This document shows positions 36,794 to 47,192 of a stretch of DNA of 64,000 nt, piece by piece. The stretch is from Rodentibacter heidelbergensis (GTDB taxonomy: Bacteria > Pseudomonadota > Gammaproteobacteria > Enterobacterales > Pasteurellaceae): positions 62,001 to 126,000 of the forward strand of contig NZ_MLHH01000012.1 of NCBI RefSeq assembly GCF_002000125.1, given 5' to 3'. The stretch's first letter is position 1. Each line of letters begins with the position of its first letter. The position numbers and the translations under genes were made by a program. A model generated the notes under the pieces. It searched no databases, had not been told where the DNA came from, and worked only from the letters and a program-made list of their open reading frames with translations.

Positions 36794-38752
36794 TCACTGA
36801 ACGGGGAAAAATAGGCTTAAAGGTCTTTGTTTTATAATCTCCCCGACTTCACGCCAAATGGCCCACCAGCTATCAATTTCTGTATTTAATGAACGTAATG
36901 CAACCCAAAGGGTTAAGGAAAAGCTGACGATCAAATTCACCAAACCAATCAATAAAACGAAACAGAGGCATTGTAACACCAAGGCAGCCGTAAAATGCCC
37001 ACTCACTGCAATATAGCCTACATTGGCCGAAGAAAAGGCAACATGGCGAATATCAAGCGGTAAACCGGTTAAATAGCCCACCACGCCGGTTAACCCCAAC
37101 AATAATCCAAAGCAAAGATTTCCCATAATAGAACCATAGTTGTCGTGCAAATAATCGGCTAATTTTGCTCGATATTGGGAAGGCAGCACTTTTTTCAAAC
37201 AAGGGTGCTGACGCAAACGCATTCTTAAATTCAAATAATGACTTCGGTTATCGAAATAGCCTGAAATGATCCCTGAAAAAAACAACCATACCCCGGCAAT
37301 TGCGGCAAACCATAATGTGCCGGCGAAAGGATCAATACTGTGTAGCTGATAATCAATCTGCCCTTGATTGAGCAAAGCCTCACCACTTTGCTGCTGATAG
37401 ATAAATGCAATCAACGCCGCTAAACTCATTGCCACAAGCACATTCCCCACCACCGCAATACTTTGTGAACGAAATACATCCACGAGCAATTGAGCGAGTT
37501 TCATATTCAAGGCTTTTCCGTTAGGATGACGCTCCACTGCCTCAGCAAAACGGGCTGCCGTCATGGCCGGTTGCTTCGTTGCCACCGTAAAATGCAACAT
37601 AAAAATGAGGGTGAACCCTAAGCCATAGTTAAGCCCTTCAGCAATGCCTTTCCAAACTTTATCATCAATGACACTTCCCAAATACATTTTAAACAGTGCC
37701 ATCAGCGCAATTAACACCCCACCTCCGGCTGCGGAATAAAACATCAAGAAGTACTCTTTTTTATCCCTTGTAATGTAATGTTCACCATGATCGCCTGAAT
37801 TTTGTGTGATACTCCGTGCAATGAGCTTTGAACTCTGTTTCCATAAACGGGAAATACTGTGTTGTTCCGCCGCAGCGCGAGCAAAACAACCGGTTAACAA
37901 TAAAATACGACGAGGTAAGTAACGATTTGATACAAAAATCGCCATCAGTTTTTCCAATCGTTCTAAGGTTTGTGAAAGTCGTTCTAGAAGATAAGCCACA
38001 TTAAGGGATGAACCGACCTGTGCACCTCTTTTTTGTAGGCGTTCAATAAGCCGATTACATTGTTCAAACATCACTTGAAAGTGACTATCATCAAACATAT
38101 TCCCTTGACGACGAGCCTCTAACCAATCAATCACTTCACGGTGTAATGCAACAAAAGGCGAATCGGCATTCAATAATGAAGGTTCCATACGCATCAGTTC
38201 CGGCTCCATTTCTTCTGCAGCAATCCAAATCGACAGCATCTCTATGGCAAATAACCCTTCATGTTGAAAGTGAGCATGCAAACGCTCTCGATCTTTTTCT
38301 TCCGTTTGACGGGCTAAAACGCCTAAAAGCCCCCGCCATTCTTTTAACGGAATAGCATCGATCCAACGCACATCATTTTTATCATTAAATAACAGATAAA
38401 AAATATCACGCAGATCGTTGATATCTTTAAAAGCAGGATTAAAACGCTCATAAAGGCGACTTTTCATTTCACGCCCAAACCCCTCACGAGCCAAAATACC
38501 ACTGCTAATCAATAGGGGATAAAGACGTAAACTACACACCCAGTCACACAATAGCTCAGCAACCGAACTAGCCAATTCTTTATCTTGTTTCAAAATACGC
38601 CGGATTAAACGAATATGAGGCACAATTTGATAAACACGACTTTCCCGAAAAAGCTGACACCACCCTTCCACCAAGCCAAAAGCATCATTTTCAGCCACTT
38701 TTTGACGAATAAACTGCGGTAATGTTTCAGGTTTAACCATGATTGATTTCAA
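36794..38752 (-). CDS. SpecificRecomb-family membrane protein
   Basis: A protein of about 652 residues with a soluble helical N-terminal half and several membrane helices in the C-terminal half (for example FLMFYSAAGGGVLIALMALF and ICFGLLLGLTGVVGYLTGL-like segments). It matches the family annotated 'site-specific recombinase' after Neisseria Gcr, although a polytopic membrane protein is an unlikely recombinase. GGAGG five bases before TTG 38752 supports that start; ATG 38740 is the alternative. A TATAAT element at about 38787 rules out the longer frame from 38833. Confidence 0.75.
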   Translation of the reverse strand: MKSIMVKPETLPQFIRQKVAENDAFGLVEGWCQLFRESRVYQIVPHIRLIRRILKQDKELASSVAELLCDWVCSLRLYPLLISSGILAREGFGREMKSRLYERFNPAFKDINDLRDIFYLLFNDKNDVRWIDAIPLKEWRGLLGVLARQTEEKDRERLHAHFQHEGLFAIEMLSIWIAAEEMEPELMRMEPSLLNADSPFVALHREVIDWLEARRQGNMFDDSHFQVMFEQCNRLIERLQKRGAQVGSSLNVAYLLERLSQTLERLEKLMAIFVSNRYLPRRILLLTGCFARAAAEQHSISRLWKQSSKLIARSITQNSGDHGEHYITRDKKEYFLMFYSAAGGGVLIALMALFKMYLGSVIDDKVWKGIAEGLNYGLGFTLIFMLHFTVATKQPAMTAARFAEAVERHPNGKALNMKLAQLLVDVFRSQSIAVVGNVLVAMSLAALIAFIYQQQSGEALLNQGQIDYQLHSIDPFAGTLWFAAIAGVWLFFSGIISGYFDNRSHYLNLRMRLRQHPCLKKVLPSQYRAKLADYLHDNYGSIMGNLCFGLLLGLTGVVGYLTGLPLDIRHVAFSSANVGYIAVSGHFTAALVLQCLCFVLLIGLVNLIVSFSLTLWVALRSLNTEIDSWWAIWREVGEIIKQRPLSLFFPVQ

Positions 38753-39001
38753 ATTATCCTCCGTTTGCTTATAAAAACGGCACATTATACCGATTCGTGA
38801 GGAAAGGGGAAGTAGGCGGAATAATCTAATCAATAGGAGGCATTCATTACAAAAGTGCGATTAAAATTTCCCATTTTTTCGACATTATGTAGAAAATGCA
38901 CAAAACAGAAATTTTAACCAAAACGCAGTGTGTCCCTACAAGATAACAAAAAACAACGTTGCGCAACTGCTACATAATACCGCATTTTTTAACATAACGC
39001 T

Positions 39002-40048
39002 TTATTCTTTCTTCAAGAGAAAAATGCCTTGTTCTGAGAGGTTAACGTAGGCTTGTTTGAGATCGGCATTAAAATCTTCCGGTTTGCAATTCACGAGGAG
39101 ATCTTTACCCTGCCAGCTTGCCACCACTTCCCAATGGTTGCCCATATAGACAGCACTTTTTATTTCGCAACGTTGTGCATCAATACCTTCCGGCGACAGA
39201 TAAATAGCCTCTGGGCGGATGCCCACTAAACATTCACCATCTGGCAAGCCAAATTGTTCACTGTGAGAAAGGGTCATTTGATAACCATTAATTTCCACTC
39301 GGTCTTTTTGCAATATCCCCTCGAAAATACTGGATTCCCCCATAAAGTTCGCTAAAAATAAGGAATTTGGACGACGATAAAGTTCTTTTGCCGGGGCTTT
39401 TTGCATAATTTTACCTTTATGCATCACAATCACTTCATCCGATACGGCAAAGGCTTCGGTTTGATCATGGGTAACATATAAAGAAGTAATGCCTAAGCGT
39501 TGTTGCAATTCACGAATTTTTTCACGCATAGAACGGCGCAGGTTCGCATCTAAGTTACTTAAGGGTTCATCAAATAATAAGACTTTAGGTTTTAGCACTA
39601 AGGCTCGTGCTAAGGCCACACGTTGCTGTTGTCCACCGGAAATTTGATCCACATAGCGGTCTTCAAATCCACTTAAATCCACCAACTCTAAGGCTTCTTT
39701 TACACGTTGGCGGCGTTCTTCTTTCCCTACCCCCTGCATTTTCAAGCCGTAGCCCACGTTATCGCCAATAGACATATGAGGAAACAGTGCATAGGACTGA
39801 AATACAATACAAATATCCCGATTTTGGATGGAAGATTTCGTCACATCTTCACCATCAATAAAAATTTGACCGGAAGTAGGGGTTTCCAGTCCGGCAACCA
39901 AACGTAAGACAGTGGTTTTTCCACAACCTGAGGGGCCAAGTAAGGTGACCATTGTGCCTCGTTTGATGGTTAAATCTAAATTGTCGATAACCACCGCTTT
40001 ACCAAATGCTTTGGTGATATTTTTCAATACTAAAAAATCATTATTCAT
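39002..40048 (-). CDS. afuC: AfuC, ATPase of an ABC importer
   Basis: A 348-residue ATPase: Walker [10 protein letters not shown] (38-46), signature [15 protein letters not shown], Walker B VLLFDEP, and a C-terminal TOBE-like domain (about 240-348). It works with AfuB and AfuA. The operon was first described for iron (afu/hitABC-like), but AfuABC of Actinobacillus pleuropneumoniae was later shown to import hexose phosphates; the latter fits the CRP-type site in front of afuA. Confidence 0.9.
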   Translation of the reverse strand: MNNDFLVLKNITKAFGKAVVIDNLDLTIKRGTMVTLLGPSGCGKTTVLRLVAGLETPTSGQIFIDGEDVTKSSIQNRDICIVFQSYALFPHMSIGDNVGYGLKMQGVGKEERRQRVKEALELVDLSGFEDRYVDQISGGQQQRVALARALVLKPKVLLFDEPLSNLDANLRRSMREKIRELQQRLGITSLYVTHDQTEAFAVSDEVIVMHKGKIMQKAPAKELYRRPNSLFLANFMGESSIFEGILQKDRVEINGYQMTLSHSEQFGLPDGECLVGIRPEAIYLSPEGIDAQRCEIKSAVYMGNHWEVVASWQGKDLLVNCKPEDFNADLKQAYVNLSEQGIFLLKKE

Positions 40049-40108
40049 CTTAACTACCTTTTAAAACTTTTCATTTTTATACCGCACTTTTATGGATTTC
40101 AGCGGGAC

Positions 40109-42160
40109 TTAATTCATTTTTTTCGCTTTTGAGCGACTAATACGGGTTTCTCCCACGATCCAATCGAAGAAGAGAATAATTGCCATCATGACGACAATTA
40201 AAATAGAGCCGTAGGCAATCGCCACACCGTATTCCCCATCTTCCACACGGTTTAAAATATAGGAAGTGGCAACACGAGTGTCAGCCGTAACGAGGAAAAC
40301 GATCGCACTGACCGTTGTCATAGAGCGTACAAAACTGGTAACCAATGCCGACAGCAATGCCGGTTTAAGCAACGGCAACACGATAAATACAATGGTTTTG
40401 AAAGAACTGCCTTTCAGTGAAAGTGAGGCTTCATCAAGGGATTTATCTAATTGCCCCAACCCCGCAATAGCAGCACGCATACCCACCGGCATATTCCGCA
40501 TCACCATAGAAAGAATGATGATTAACCCTGTTCCGGTGAGGTAAATAGGGGCATTATTAAAAGCAAGAATATAAGACACCCCGGCAACCGTGCCGGGTAC
40601 GGCAAAGCAAAGTAAGGTTAAAAATTCTAAGGTTTTCTTGCCTTTGAAATCACGGCGTACCGTAATATAAGCGATGAGTAAACCAAAGAGCGCCGTAATC
40701 GGTGCAGCAGCGGCAGAAAATAATACGGTTTGGATAAGCGATGGCCATGCCCCATCGTTGAAGCCTTGACCAAATAATGTTTGGTAATGTTTTAGGGTTA
40801 ATGTGTAATCCACGCCCCAGTTGGCGGTAAAACTACCATAGAAAATACTGCCGTAAAGCACCACATTGAAAAGCACCCAAACGCCTAAAATCAACATCAC
40901 GGCATATTTCATTAAATGAGGCAAATCCTGCACATCACCACGGTAGGATTTTCCCGAAACCGTCACATAAGAACGGTTACCAATCCAAAGATATTGGATC
41001 ACAAAAATAGAGAGTGAGAAAATCAATAATAGGCTTCCCAAGGTGCTGGCAGAGGCGTAATCAAGCTGTGATCCGGCAATAAAGAAATAAATTTGCGAGG
41101 AAATCACATCAAAACTGCCCCCTAATACCAATGGCGTACTAAAATCCGCTAGGGATTGAATAGCAACAACCAAGAATGAATTGCCTAATGCGGGTTTTAA
41201 CAATGGAAAAATAATATTAAAGAAAGTTTGATAACGGTTCGCCCGCAAGGTGTATGAGGCTTCTTCAATAGAGGGGTGAACGGATTTAAGCGCACCTTCT
41301 AAGATCATAAAAGACATTGGGGTCAAAGCAAGCGTGTGAGCAATCACAATCCCAGTGAAACCGTATAACCAGTTATTATTAAAACCAAGATATTCCACCA
41401 AAAATTGGGTCACATAGCCTGAACGCCCAAGCATGAGCGTAACCCCTAATCCCACCACAAAGGGTGGCGTGACAATGGGTAAAATGGAGAAAATTTTGCC
41501 GATAAATGCCGTTCTTTTGGCAATACGCGTTGTATAAAGCGCAAAAATCAACCCAAATAGCGTGGCTAAAACACCAATAGTGGCAGCCACACTTAATGAA
41601 TTAAAAATAATGCGAACAATATAAGGCTGTTTAATGATGGTTAAGAACTGTGTTGGCACAAATTCCGAACCGTCGTAAAACATAGAAATAAAAATAGCGA
41701 ATGTCGGATAAACAATAAAAAAGAAAATCATCAACACAATGCTGATAAGCGAAGCAATGATAAATTTATCGCCTTGCATTATTTTCATTTTTGCTAAGGC
41801 ATTCGTTGCCATGGCAATCAACGCGATCACCAAAACAAAAATCGAATAACCCAAACTGATTTTTGCGATTGTCGCAGAGATAAAAATAAACGCAAAAATC
41901 GCACAAATCAGTAGAAATTCAGTTAACCCTTGTCGGTATGCAGTTTGGTTGGAAAAACGAGAAGCCAACGGAATCAACAATAGTGCCCCAAACCAAAGCC
42001 AACTTACATTAGGGGTCGTCCACCCCATCGCCTCCAACACTTCTTCCGAGGTGGCTTCTGCAAGCCCATAATAAAGTGCCGTAGAAGGCAAACAAATAAA
42101 TCCAATAACAGCAATGGCAATCCAAAACCCATTGTTGCTAAAAAGCGCCTGCTTTCTCAT
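40109..42160 (-). CDS. afuB: AfuB, fused double permease of an ABC importer
   Basis: A 683-residue inner-membrane protein with two MetI-type permease domains in tandem, about 12 or more helices; coupling loops read ASYTLRANRYQTFFNIIFPLLKP and ASLSLKGSSFKTIVFIVLPLL-like. The frame opens at 42223, but GGAGGTATTA before ATG 42160 sets the start. It lies between afuA and afuC with gaps of 148 and 60 bases, the first holding a hairpin of inverted uptake sequences. Confidence 0.9.
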   Translation of the reverse strand: MRKQALFSNNGFWIAIAVIGFICLPSTALYYGLAEATSEEVLEAMGWTTPNVSWLWFGALLLIPLASRFSNQTAYRQGLTEFLLICAIFAFIFISATIAKISLGYSIFVLVIALIAMATNALAKMKIMQGDKFIIASLISIVLMIFFFIVYPTFAIFISMFYDGSEFVPTQFLTIIKQPYIVRIIFNSLSVAATIGVLATLFGLIFALYTTRIAKRTAFIGKIFSILPIVTPPFVVGLGVTLMLGRSGYVTQFLVEYLGFNNNWLYGFTGIVIAHTLALTPMSFMILEGALKSVHPSIEEASYTLRANRYQTFFNIIFPLLKPALGNSFLVVAIQSLADFSTPLVLGGSFDVISSQIYFFIAGSQLDYASASTLGSLLLIFSLSIFVIQYLWIGNRSYVTVSGKSYRGDVQDLPHLMKYAVMLILGVWVLFNVVLYGSIFYGSFTANWGVDYTLTLKHYQTLFGQGFNDGAWPSLIQTVLFSAAAAPITALFGLLIAYITVRRDFKGKKTLEFLTLLCFAVPGTVAGVSYILAFNNAPIYLTGTGLIIILSMVMRNMPVGMRAAIAGLGQLDKSLDEASLSLKGSSFKTIVFIVLPLLKPALLSALVTSFVRSMTTVSAIVFLVTADTRVATSYILNRVEDGEYGVAIAYGSILIVVMMAIILFFDWIVGETRISRSKAKKMN

Positions 42161-42262
42161 TAATACCTCCGAAAGACTATTTGGCGTTTTTTTATTAGTA
42201 TGAACGAAATACCCACGCCACAATTCATACCTGTATTTATAATATGTACGATAAACAAAATC

Positions 42263-42301
42263 AAAGTGCGGTCAAAATTTGGTAATTTCAAACCGCACTT
42301 T
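42263..42301 (-). terminator. Uptake-sequence hairpin between afuA and afuB
   Basis: AAAGTGCGGT (42263-42272) and ACCGCACTTT (42292-42301) are inverted. On the minus strand a T-rich stretch follows. Inside an operon it would act as a partial terminator, giving more AfuA than AfuBC. Confidence 0.65.
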
Positions 42302-42308
42302 AAGCATA

Positions 42309-43349
42309 TTATTTCGCTAATTTAATTTCTTGAACCCATTTTTCAATCAGGCGTTTACGCTCTTCGGTAGCGCCGTATTTTTCAAAATCGTAATTGATTA
42401 AATTGAGTTTGGTCGGATCAAAGGCGACCGGAGATTGCTCAGCAGTGGTATTGGTTAGAATTTGTAGTGATTCCCCCTGTTTCCACGCTAGCTCTTGCCC
42501 TTCTTTAGAAAGCGCCCAATCTACAAATAATTTGGCGTTATCAAGGTTACGAGCGCCTTTAAGGATACTCACCCCACCTAATTCATAGCCGGTACCTTCA
42601 CAAGGCACAATTAATTCTAATGGTGCACCCTGTTGTTTTTCTAAGGCATAATCATGTAAGAAACCAATTCCAATGGCGGTTTCCCCCCGTGCGGCATTGC
42701 GTGATGGTGCGATACCGGATTTGGTGTATTGGGAAACGTTTGGATGAAGTTGTTTGAAGAAATCAAAGGCTTTGCCCTCGTCCCAAAGTTGAACAAAGGT
42801 GGCAATCGCCGTATAAGCCGTGCCTGAACTTTGAGGATCTGCAATTTGAATTTCCCCTTTTAACTTAGGATCTGTTAAATCTTTCCAACATTTCGGCACT
42901 TCTTTAATGCCTAATTTGGCAAGACGCTCGGTATTCACCCCAAACCCTAAAATGCCCATATAAATGGCGGAAACATAATGCCCTTTTGTTTTTGCCGGAT
43001 CACGGAAAGCTTCAACAATTTCGTCAATATGTTGAGATTGATAAGGTTCAATTAATCCTAATTCTGCTGCTTGTGCCTGAGGATCAAAGGTGCCACCAAA
43101 CCAAACATCGGCTTGCGGATTATTTTTTTCCGCTTCTACTTTGGCAAAAGTACTCCCCGAACCATTGCGGATAAAAGAGGTTTTCACATCATATTTTTCA
43201 CCAAAGGCTTTTGTGGTGGTTTCACATAACACATTCGTGGCACTGCAATAGACCACCAAACGACCTTTCGCATTGGCGGCAGAAGAGAACATCAAACTTC
43301 CCGCTAAAAGTGCGGTTGAAATAGAAAGCGAAATTTTATTGATTTTCAT
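42309..43349 (-). CDS. afuA: AfuA, periplasmic substrate-binding protein
   Basis: A 346-residue type II solute-binding protein with a signal peptide cleaved after NAK-like residues near 27 (its STALLAG is encoded by the uptake sequence at 43318-43326). GRLVVYCSATNVLCETTTKAF opens the mature protein. It resembles ferric-binding proteins in fold but belongs to the AfuA branch shown in A. pleuropneumoniae to bind hexose-6-phosphates. ACGGAGTCTTAACT before ATG 43349 fixes the start. Confidence 0.88.
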   Translation of the reverse strand: MKINKISLSISTALLAGSLMFSSAANAKGRLVVYCSATNVLCETTTKAFGEKYDVKTSFIRNGSGSTFAKVEAEKNNPQADVWFGGTFDPQAQAAELGLIEPYQSQHIDEIVEAFRDPAKTKGHYVSAIYMGILGFGVNTERLAKLGIKEVPKCWKDLTDPKLKGEIQIADPQSSGTAYTAIATFVQLWDEGKAFDFFKQLHPNVSQYTKSGIAPSRNAARGETAIGIGFLHDYALEKQQGAPLELIVPCEGTGYELGGVSILKGARNLDNAKLFVDWALSKEGQELAWKQGESLQILTNTTAEQSPVAFDPTKLNLINYDFEKYGATEERKRLIEKWVQEIKLAK

Positions 43350-43404
43350 AGTTAAGACTCCGTTGAAGAACAACGTTACAATATTAGAGGAAAATAAAAA
43401 ATAA

Positions 43405-43426
43405 TACCGTGATAGCTCTCACAATT
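43405..43426 (-). promoter_or_regulatory. CRP-type site upstream of afuA
   Basis: On the minus strand, TGTGAGAGCTATCACG (43408-43423) has a perfect TGTGA half and a TCACG half. Its centre is about 67 bases upstream of the afuA start. Confidence 0.7.
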
Positions 43427-43513
43427 TTGTAAATTGATGCCGAAAAATAAAGTGAAATTGACCGCACTTTTCTTTATAATTCAGGCAATTTTCTCAGCCC
43501 TCAGGTTATATTC

Positions 43514-44155
43514 ATGCCAGACTCATCTTGTATTATCATCGCCATTACCGGCGCTTCCGCTTCAGGGAAAAGCTCCATTGCCTCCACCGTTCATAAAGAA
43601 CTCTGTAACGAGCTAGGCTGTCAGCAAATCGGCATTATTGCAGAAGATAGCTATTACAAAGATCAAAGCCACTTAGAAATGAGTGAACGGGTTAAAACCA
43701 ATTATGACCATCCTAACTCAATGGATCGTGATTTACTCATTGCCCATTTAAAAGATTTAAAAGCCAATAAGGCAGTGGATATTCCTGTTTATAGCTATGT
43801 AGAACACACCCGAACTGCGGAAACCACGCATTTCACCCCTAAACGTATCGTGATTTTAGAGGGCATTTTACTCCTCACCGATGAACGGGTGCGCCAATTA
43901 GCAGATATTTCCGTGTTTGTAGATACACCACTTGATATTTGTTTTATTCGCCGCTTGCAACGTGATATGGAAGAACGGGGCCGTTCATTACAATCGGTGA
44001 TCGACCAATATCGCTCAACAGTTCGCCCAATGTTTTTACAATTTATTGAGCCGTCTAAACAATATGCTGATATTGTCATTCCTCGTGGTGGTAAAAACCG
44101 TATTGCAATCAATATGTTAAAAGCCCAAATCCTTCATTTACTCAATCACAAGTAG
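43514..44155 (+). CDS. udk: Uridine/cytidine kinase
   Basis: A 213-residue kinase of pyrimidine salvage, phosphorylating uridine and cytidine. The P-loop GASASGKSS is at 13-21; YDHPNSMD and RDMEERGRS are family motifs. dcd follows after 8 bases and the two are likely cotranscribed, both acting on pyrimidine nucleotides. Confidence 0.95.
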   Translation: MPDSSCIIIAITGASASGKSSIASTVHKELCNELGCQQIGIIAEDSYYKDQSHLEMSERVKTNYDHPNSMDRDLLIAHLKDLKANKAVDIPVYSYVEHTRTAETTHFTPKRIVILEGILLLTDERVRQLADISVFVDTPLDICFIRRLQRDMEERGRSLQSVIDQYRSTVRPMFLQFIEPSKQYADIVIPRGGKNRIAINMLKAQILHLLNHK

Positions 44156-44163
44156 GAGAAATT

Positions 44164-44748
44164 ATGCGTCTTTGCGATACCGATATTGAACGCTATCTTG
44201 ATGATGGCATTATTGCTTTAACCCCTCGTCCGGATAACAGTAAAATTAACGGTGCAACCATTGATGTGCGTTTGGGGAATTCTTTCCGGGTATTTCGTGA
44301 ACATTCCGCACCTTATATTGATTTAAGCGGCCCTAAAGAAGAGGTTTCTGCCCAATTGGAATCCGTGATGAGTGATGAAATCATCATTCCCGATAACGAG
44401 GCTTTTTTTCTCCACCCCGGTGTACTGGCTTTGGCAACAACCTTAGAATCCGTCAAATTACCGGCCAATATTATCGGTTGGCTAGACGGGCGCTCTTCTC
44501 TCGCCCGTTTAGGCTTAATGGTGCATGTTACCGCCCACCGTATCGATCCGGGTTGGGAAGGCAAAATCGTTCTTGAGTTTTATAATTCAGGTAAATTACC
44601 TTTAGCCTTACGCCCGAATATGGTCATCGGTGCACTCAGTTTTGAAGTGCTAAGTGGGGATGCCGCCCGCCCTTATAACCGCCGTAAAGATGCGAAATAT
44701 CGAAACCAACAAAATGCGGTGGCAAGTCGTATCGATGAGGATAAATAA
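44164..44748 (+). CDS. dcd: dCTP deaminase
   Basis: A 194-residue trimeric enzyme that turns dCTP into dUTP for thymidylate synthesis. [28 protein letters not shown]-type sequence (read in parts: [26 protein letters not shown] with the catalytic Glu) is diagnostic. The next gene starts on the base after its stop. Confidence 0.95.
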   Translation: MRLCDTDIERYLDDGIIALTPRPDNSKINGATIDVRLGNSFRVFREHSAPYIDLSGPKEEVSAQLESVMSDEIIIPDNEAFFLHPGVLALATTLESVKLPANIIGWLDGRSSLARLGLMVHVTAHRIDPGWEGKIVLEFYNSGKLPLALRPNMVIGALSFEVLSGDAARPYNRRKDAKYRNQQNAVASRIDEDK

Positions 44749-45939
44749 ATGAAAAAGATCGCAATAAGCCTGCTGATCGTGCTTGTGGCGATCTTTGCGT
44801 TTTTTTATATTCAACTCCAGCAAGCGAAGAGCCAGCTCACCGAACAATTCGCCCAACACAATATTCAAGTAAAATCCCTTGAGTTCGGCCTCCTTCCTCA
44901 ACCTTATTTCGCTATTGAGCAACTAAACTATCACGCTCTATCGCTTAAACAAATTGAGGGGAAACTTGCCTTTTTACCCTTAATGTTCGGCAATCCAAAA
45001 CTTGAACAACTTACCATAAATCAAATCAAATTCAGTGAAAATGCCCTCAATTCAGCGAAAATCACCCTGTCTTTTTCAGATTTTTTACTGAAAAAATTAT
45101 TGGCAAAAAATATTGCTTTTGATGGTGAAAATCGCATTGCAATTGAACTTGAAAAACCCATTTATGGAAAAAACACCCACTTCAATTTCACCTTTAATAA
45201 AGCCCATATTGCCCTTCGCCAAGATCAAGAAACCTTAATCCAAATTGATAAGGCAAAACTCAATGATCAAACGCTCGGCTATATTGAAATACACGCGGAT
45301 TTTTTCAAACCTCAAAAAGCGCTGATTGCTTATATCAAACCTACTTGTAGTACCGATTGTCTTGCAGTGTTGAAATTCAATGGTTTAGAACAAAAAAGTG
45401 CGGTCAAATTTTCCGGTAAAAATTTCCCAATGGCACGTTTACTCACCTTACTGAGCTTTCCAGATACCATGACAGGGACCACGGATTTCACCATTCAACT
45501 CACCTTTTTCAATTCAGAATTAATGCAAGGAAAATTTGATTTTAATGCACGGGACGGTGAGCTTTTAGGGCTAAATTTACTTGATCTCGCTACACAGTAT
45601 TTTCCAATTAACTACAATGATGATCTTTTAGCGGGAAAAAGTATGAATACGCCTTATCAAACCTTTAGCTCATCATTAAATTTTGAAAATAACTTATTAA
45701 GTGTCGATAAAATCCATCTCAAAACCCCCGTGCTTTTAGGCGAAGGCAGTGGGGCGATTGATTTACACACGATGCAATGTGATATTAATCTCAACCTCTC
45801 TGCAACAAATGAAAAATATCAAGGTCTTAAACTCCCTATTCGCTTTTTCGACAGTTGCTATTCCCCTCAATATAAACTGGAAATGAATAAAGATTTTCGG
45901 AAAAAAGTAAAAGATCTCATTAAAGAGAAATTGAAGTAA
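44749..45939 (+). CDS. AsmA-like envelope protein
   Basis: A 396-residue protein with an N-terminal membrane helix (ISLLIVLVAIFAFFYI) and a long beta-rich periplasmic part typical of short AsmA-type proteins, with the FNARDGELLGLNLLDLA segment of the AsmA C-terminal repeat. Such proteins are linked to phospholipid or outer-membrane homeostasis. It starts directly after dcd and its stop overlaps sotB. An uptake sequence encodes KSAVKF near residue 220. Confidence 0.8.
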   Translation: MKKIAISLLIVLVAIFAFFYIQLQQAKSQLTEQFAQHNIQVKSLEFGLLPQPYFAIEQLNYHALSLKQIEGKLAFLPLMFGNPKLEQLTINQIKFSENALNSAKITLSFSDFLLKKLLAKNIAFDGENRIAIELEKPIYGKNTHFNFTFNKAHIALRQDQETLIQIDKAKLNDQTLGYIEIHADFFKPQKALIAYIKPTCSTDCLAVLKFNGLEQKSAVKFSGKNFPMARLLTLLSFPDTMTGTTDFTIQLTFFNSELMQGKFDFNARDGELLGLNLLDLATQYFPINYNDDLLAGKSMNTPYQTFSSSLNFENNLLSVDKIHLKTPVLLGEGSGAIDLHTMQCDINLNLSATNEKYQGLKLPIRFFDSCYSPQYKLEMNKDFRKKVKDLIKEKLK

Positions 45940-47123
45940 TGTCGTTTTACCAACAAGCTGAAAAAATCCAAACTTGGCGGGTCATCCTCATGGCTTGTAC
46001 CGCCTTTATTTTCAATACTACAGAATTTGTGCCCGTTGCATTACTTACGGATATTGCACAAAGTTTTAACATGCAAACCGCTGAAACCGGTCTGATGATG
46101 ACCGCCTATGCCTGGACTGTGTTAGTGATGTCTTTACCCGCTATGTTGGCAACAGGCAAAATGGAGCGAAAAAGTTTACTCGTTAAACTTTTTGTGATTT
46201 TCATTATCGGCCATCTCCTCTCCGTGATGGCATGGAATTTTTGGGTGTTACTCATTGCCCGCATGTGTATTGCCTTATCCCATGCGGTTTTTTGGTCTAT
46301 CACCGCCTCCCTTGTAATGCGCATTGCGCCTAAAAATAAAAAGACACAAGCACTGGGTATGCTGGCGATAGGTTCATCCCTTGCCACCATTTTAGGCTTG
46401 CCTATTGGACGTTTAATCGGTCAACTGGTCGGATGGCGGGTCACTTTCGGCATCATTGCCGTTTTGGCATTCGCCGCTATGTTCCTCATTATCCAACTGT
46501 TACCCCGACTTCCAAGCAAAAACGCCGGCTCACTTGCCAGCTTGCCTATGCTCGCTAAACGCCCATTGTTAATCGGGCTTTATCTCACCACGGCACTGAT
46601 TATTTCTGCGCATTTTACCGCCTATACCTATATTGAACCTTTTATGATCCAAATCGGGCAATTGCCCCCGAGTCTTACAACCCTCATTCTTCTCGTATTT
46701 GGCTTATCAGGGATTAGTGCCAGTTTACTCTTCAACCGGTTATATCGCTTTAACCCAAGAAAATTTATTCTCACCGCAATGGGGTTATTCATCACCTCAC
46801 TCACTCTTTTACTCAGCTCAACCCATTATACCTCCACCATATTTTCCCTTGCCTTTCTTTGGGGGATCGGCATTTCCTGCATTGGGCTTGCCTTACAAAT
46901 GCAGGTATTAAAACTCGCCCCCGATGCCACCGATGTCGCCACCGCCATTTATTCAGGTATATTTAATGCAGGAATTGGCGCCGGCGCATTATTCGGCGGT
47001 CAAATTATGAAGTATGTAGGATTAGAATATATCGGATGGATAGGGGCAATGTTAGGGTTTGTTGGGTTAGTGATGTTTAGCTTTTTTCAATATCGTTACC
47101 TGCCCAAAATCAGTGAAAAATAG
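45939..47123 (+). CDS. sotB: Sugar efflux transporter (MFS)
   Basis: A 394-residue major-facilitator exporter with 12 predicted helices. FIFNTTEFVPVALLTDIA and the MTAYAWTVLVMSLPAMLATGKMERK stretch (read in parts) are typical of SotB/YdeA-like arabinose/IPTG exporters. Its start overlaps the AsmA-like stop by one base (udk-dcd-asmA-sotB operon). Substrate specificity is not readable from sequence. Confidence 0.88.
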   Translation: MSFYQQAEKIQTWRVILMACTAFIFNTTEFVPVALLTDIAQSFNMQTAETGLMMTAYAWTVLVMSLPAMLATGKMERKSLLVKLFVIFIIGHLLSVMAWNFWVLLIARMCIALSHAVFWSITASLVMRIAPKNKKTQALGMLAIGSSLATILGLPIGRLIGQLVGWRVTFGIIAVLAFAAMFLIIQLLPRLPSKNAGSLASLPMLAKRPLLIGLYLTTALIISAHFTAYTYIEPFMIQIGQLPPSLTTLILLVFGLSGISASLLFNRLYRFNPRKFILTAMGLFITSLTLLLSSTHYTSTIFSLAFLWGIGISCIGLALQMQVLKLAPDATDVATAIYSGIFNAGIGAGALFGGQIMKYVGLEYIGWIGAMLGFVGLVMFSFFQYRYLPKISEK

Positions 47124-47192
47124 AGGCGGGAGCAAACAGCCTTTCTGCTACCTACCTCTAAATTAGCTTTTCTCTAGAGTAAATAATAACCG

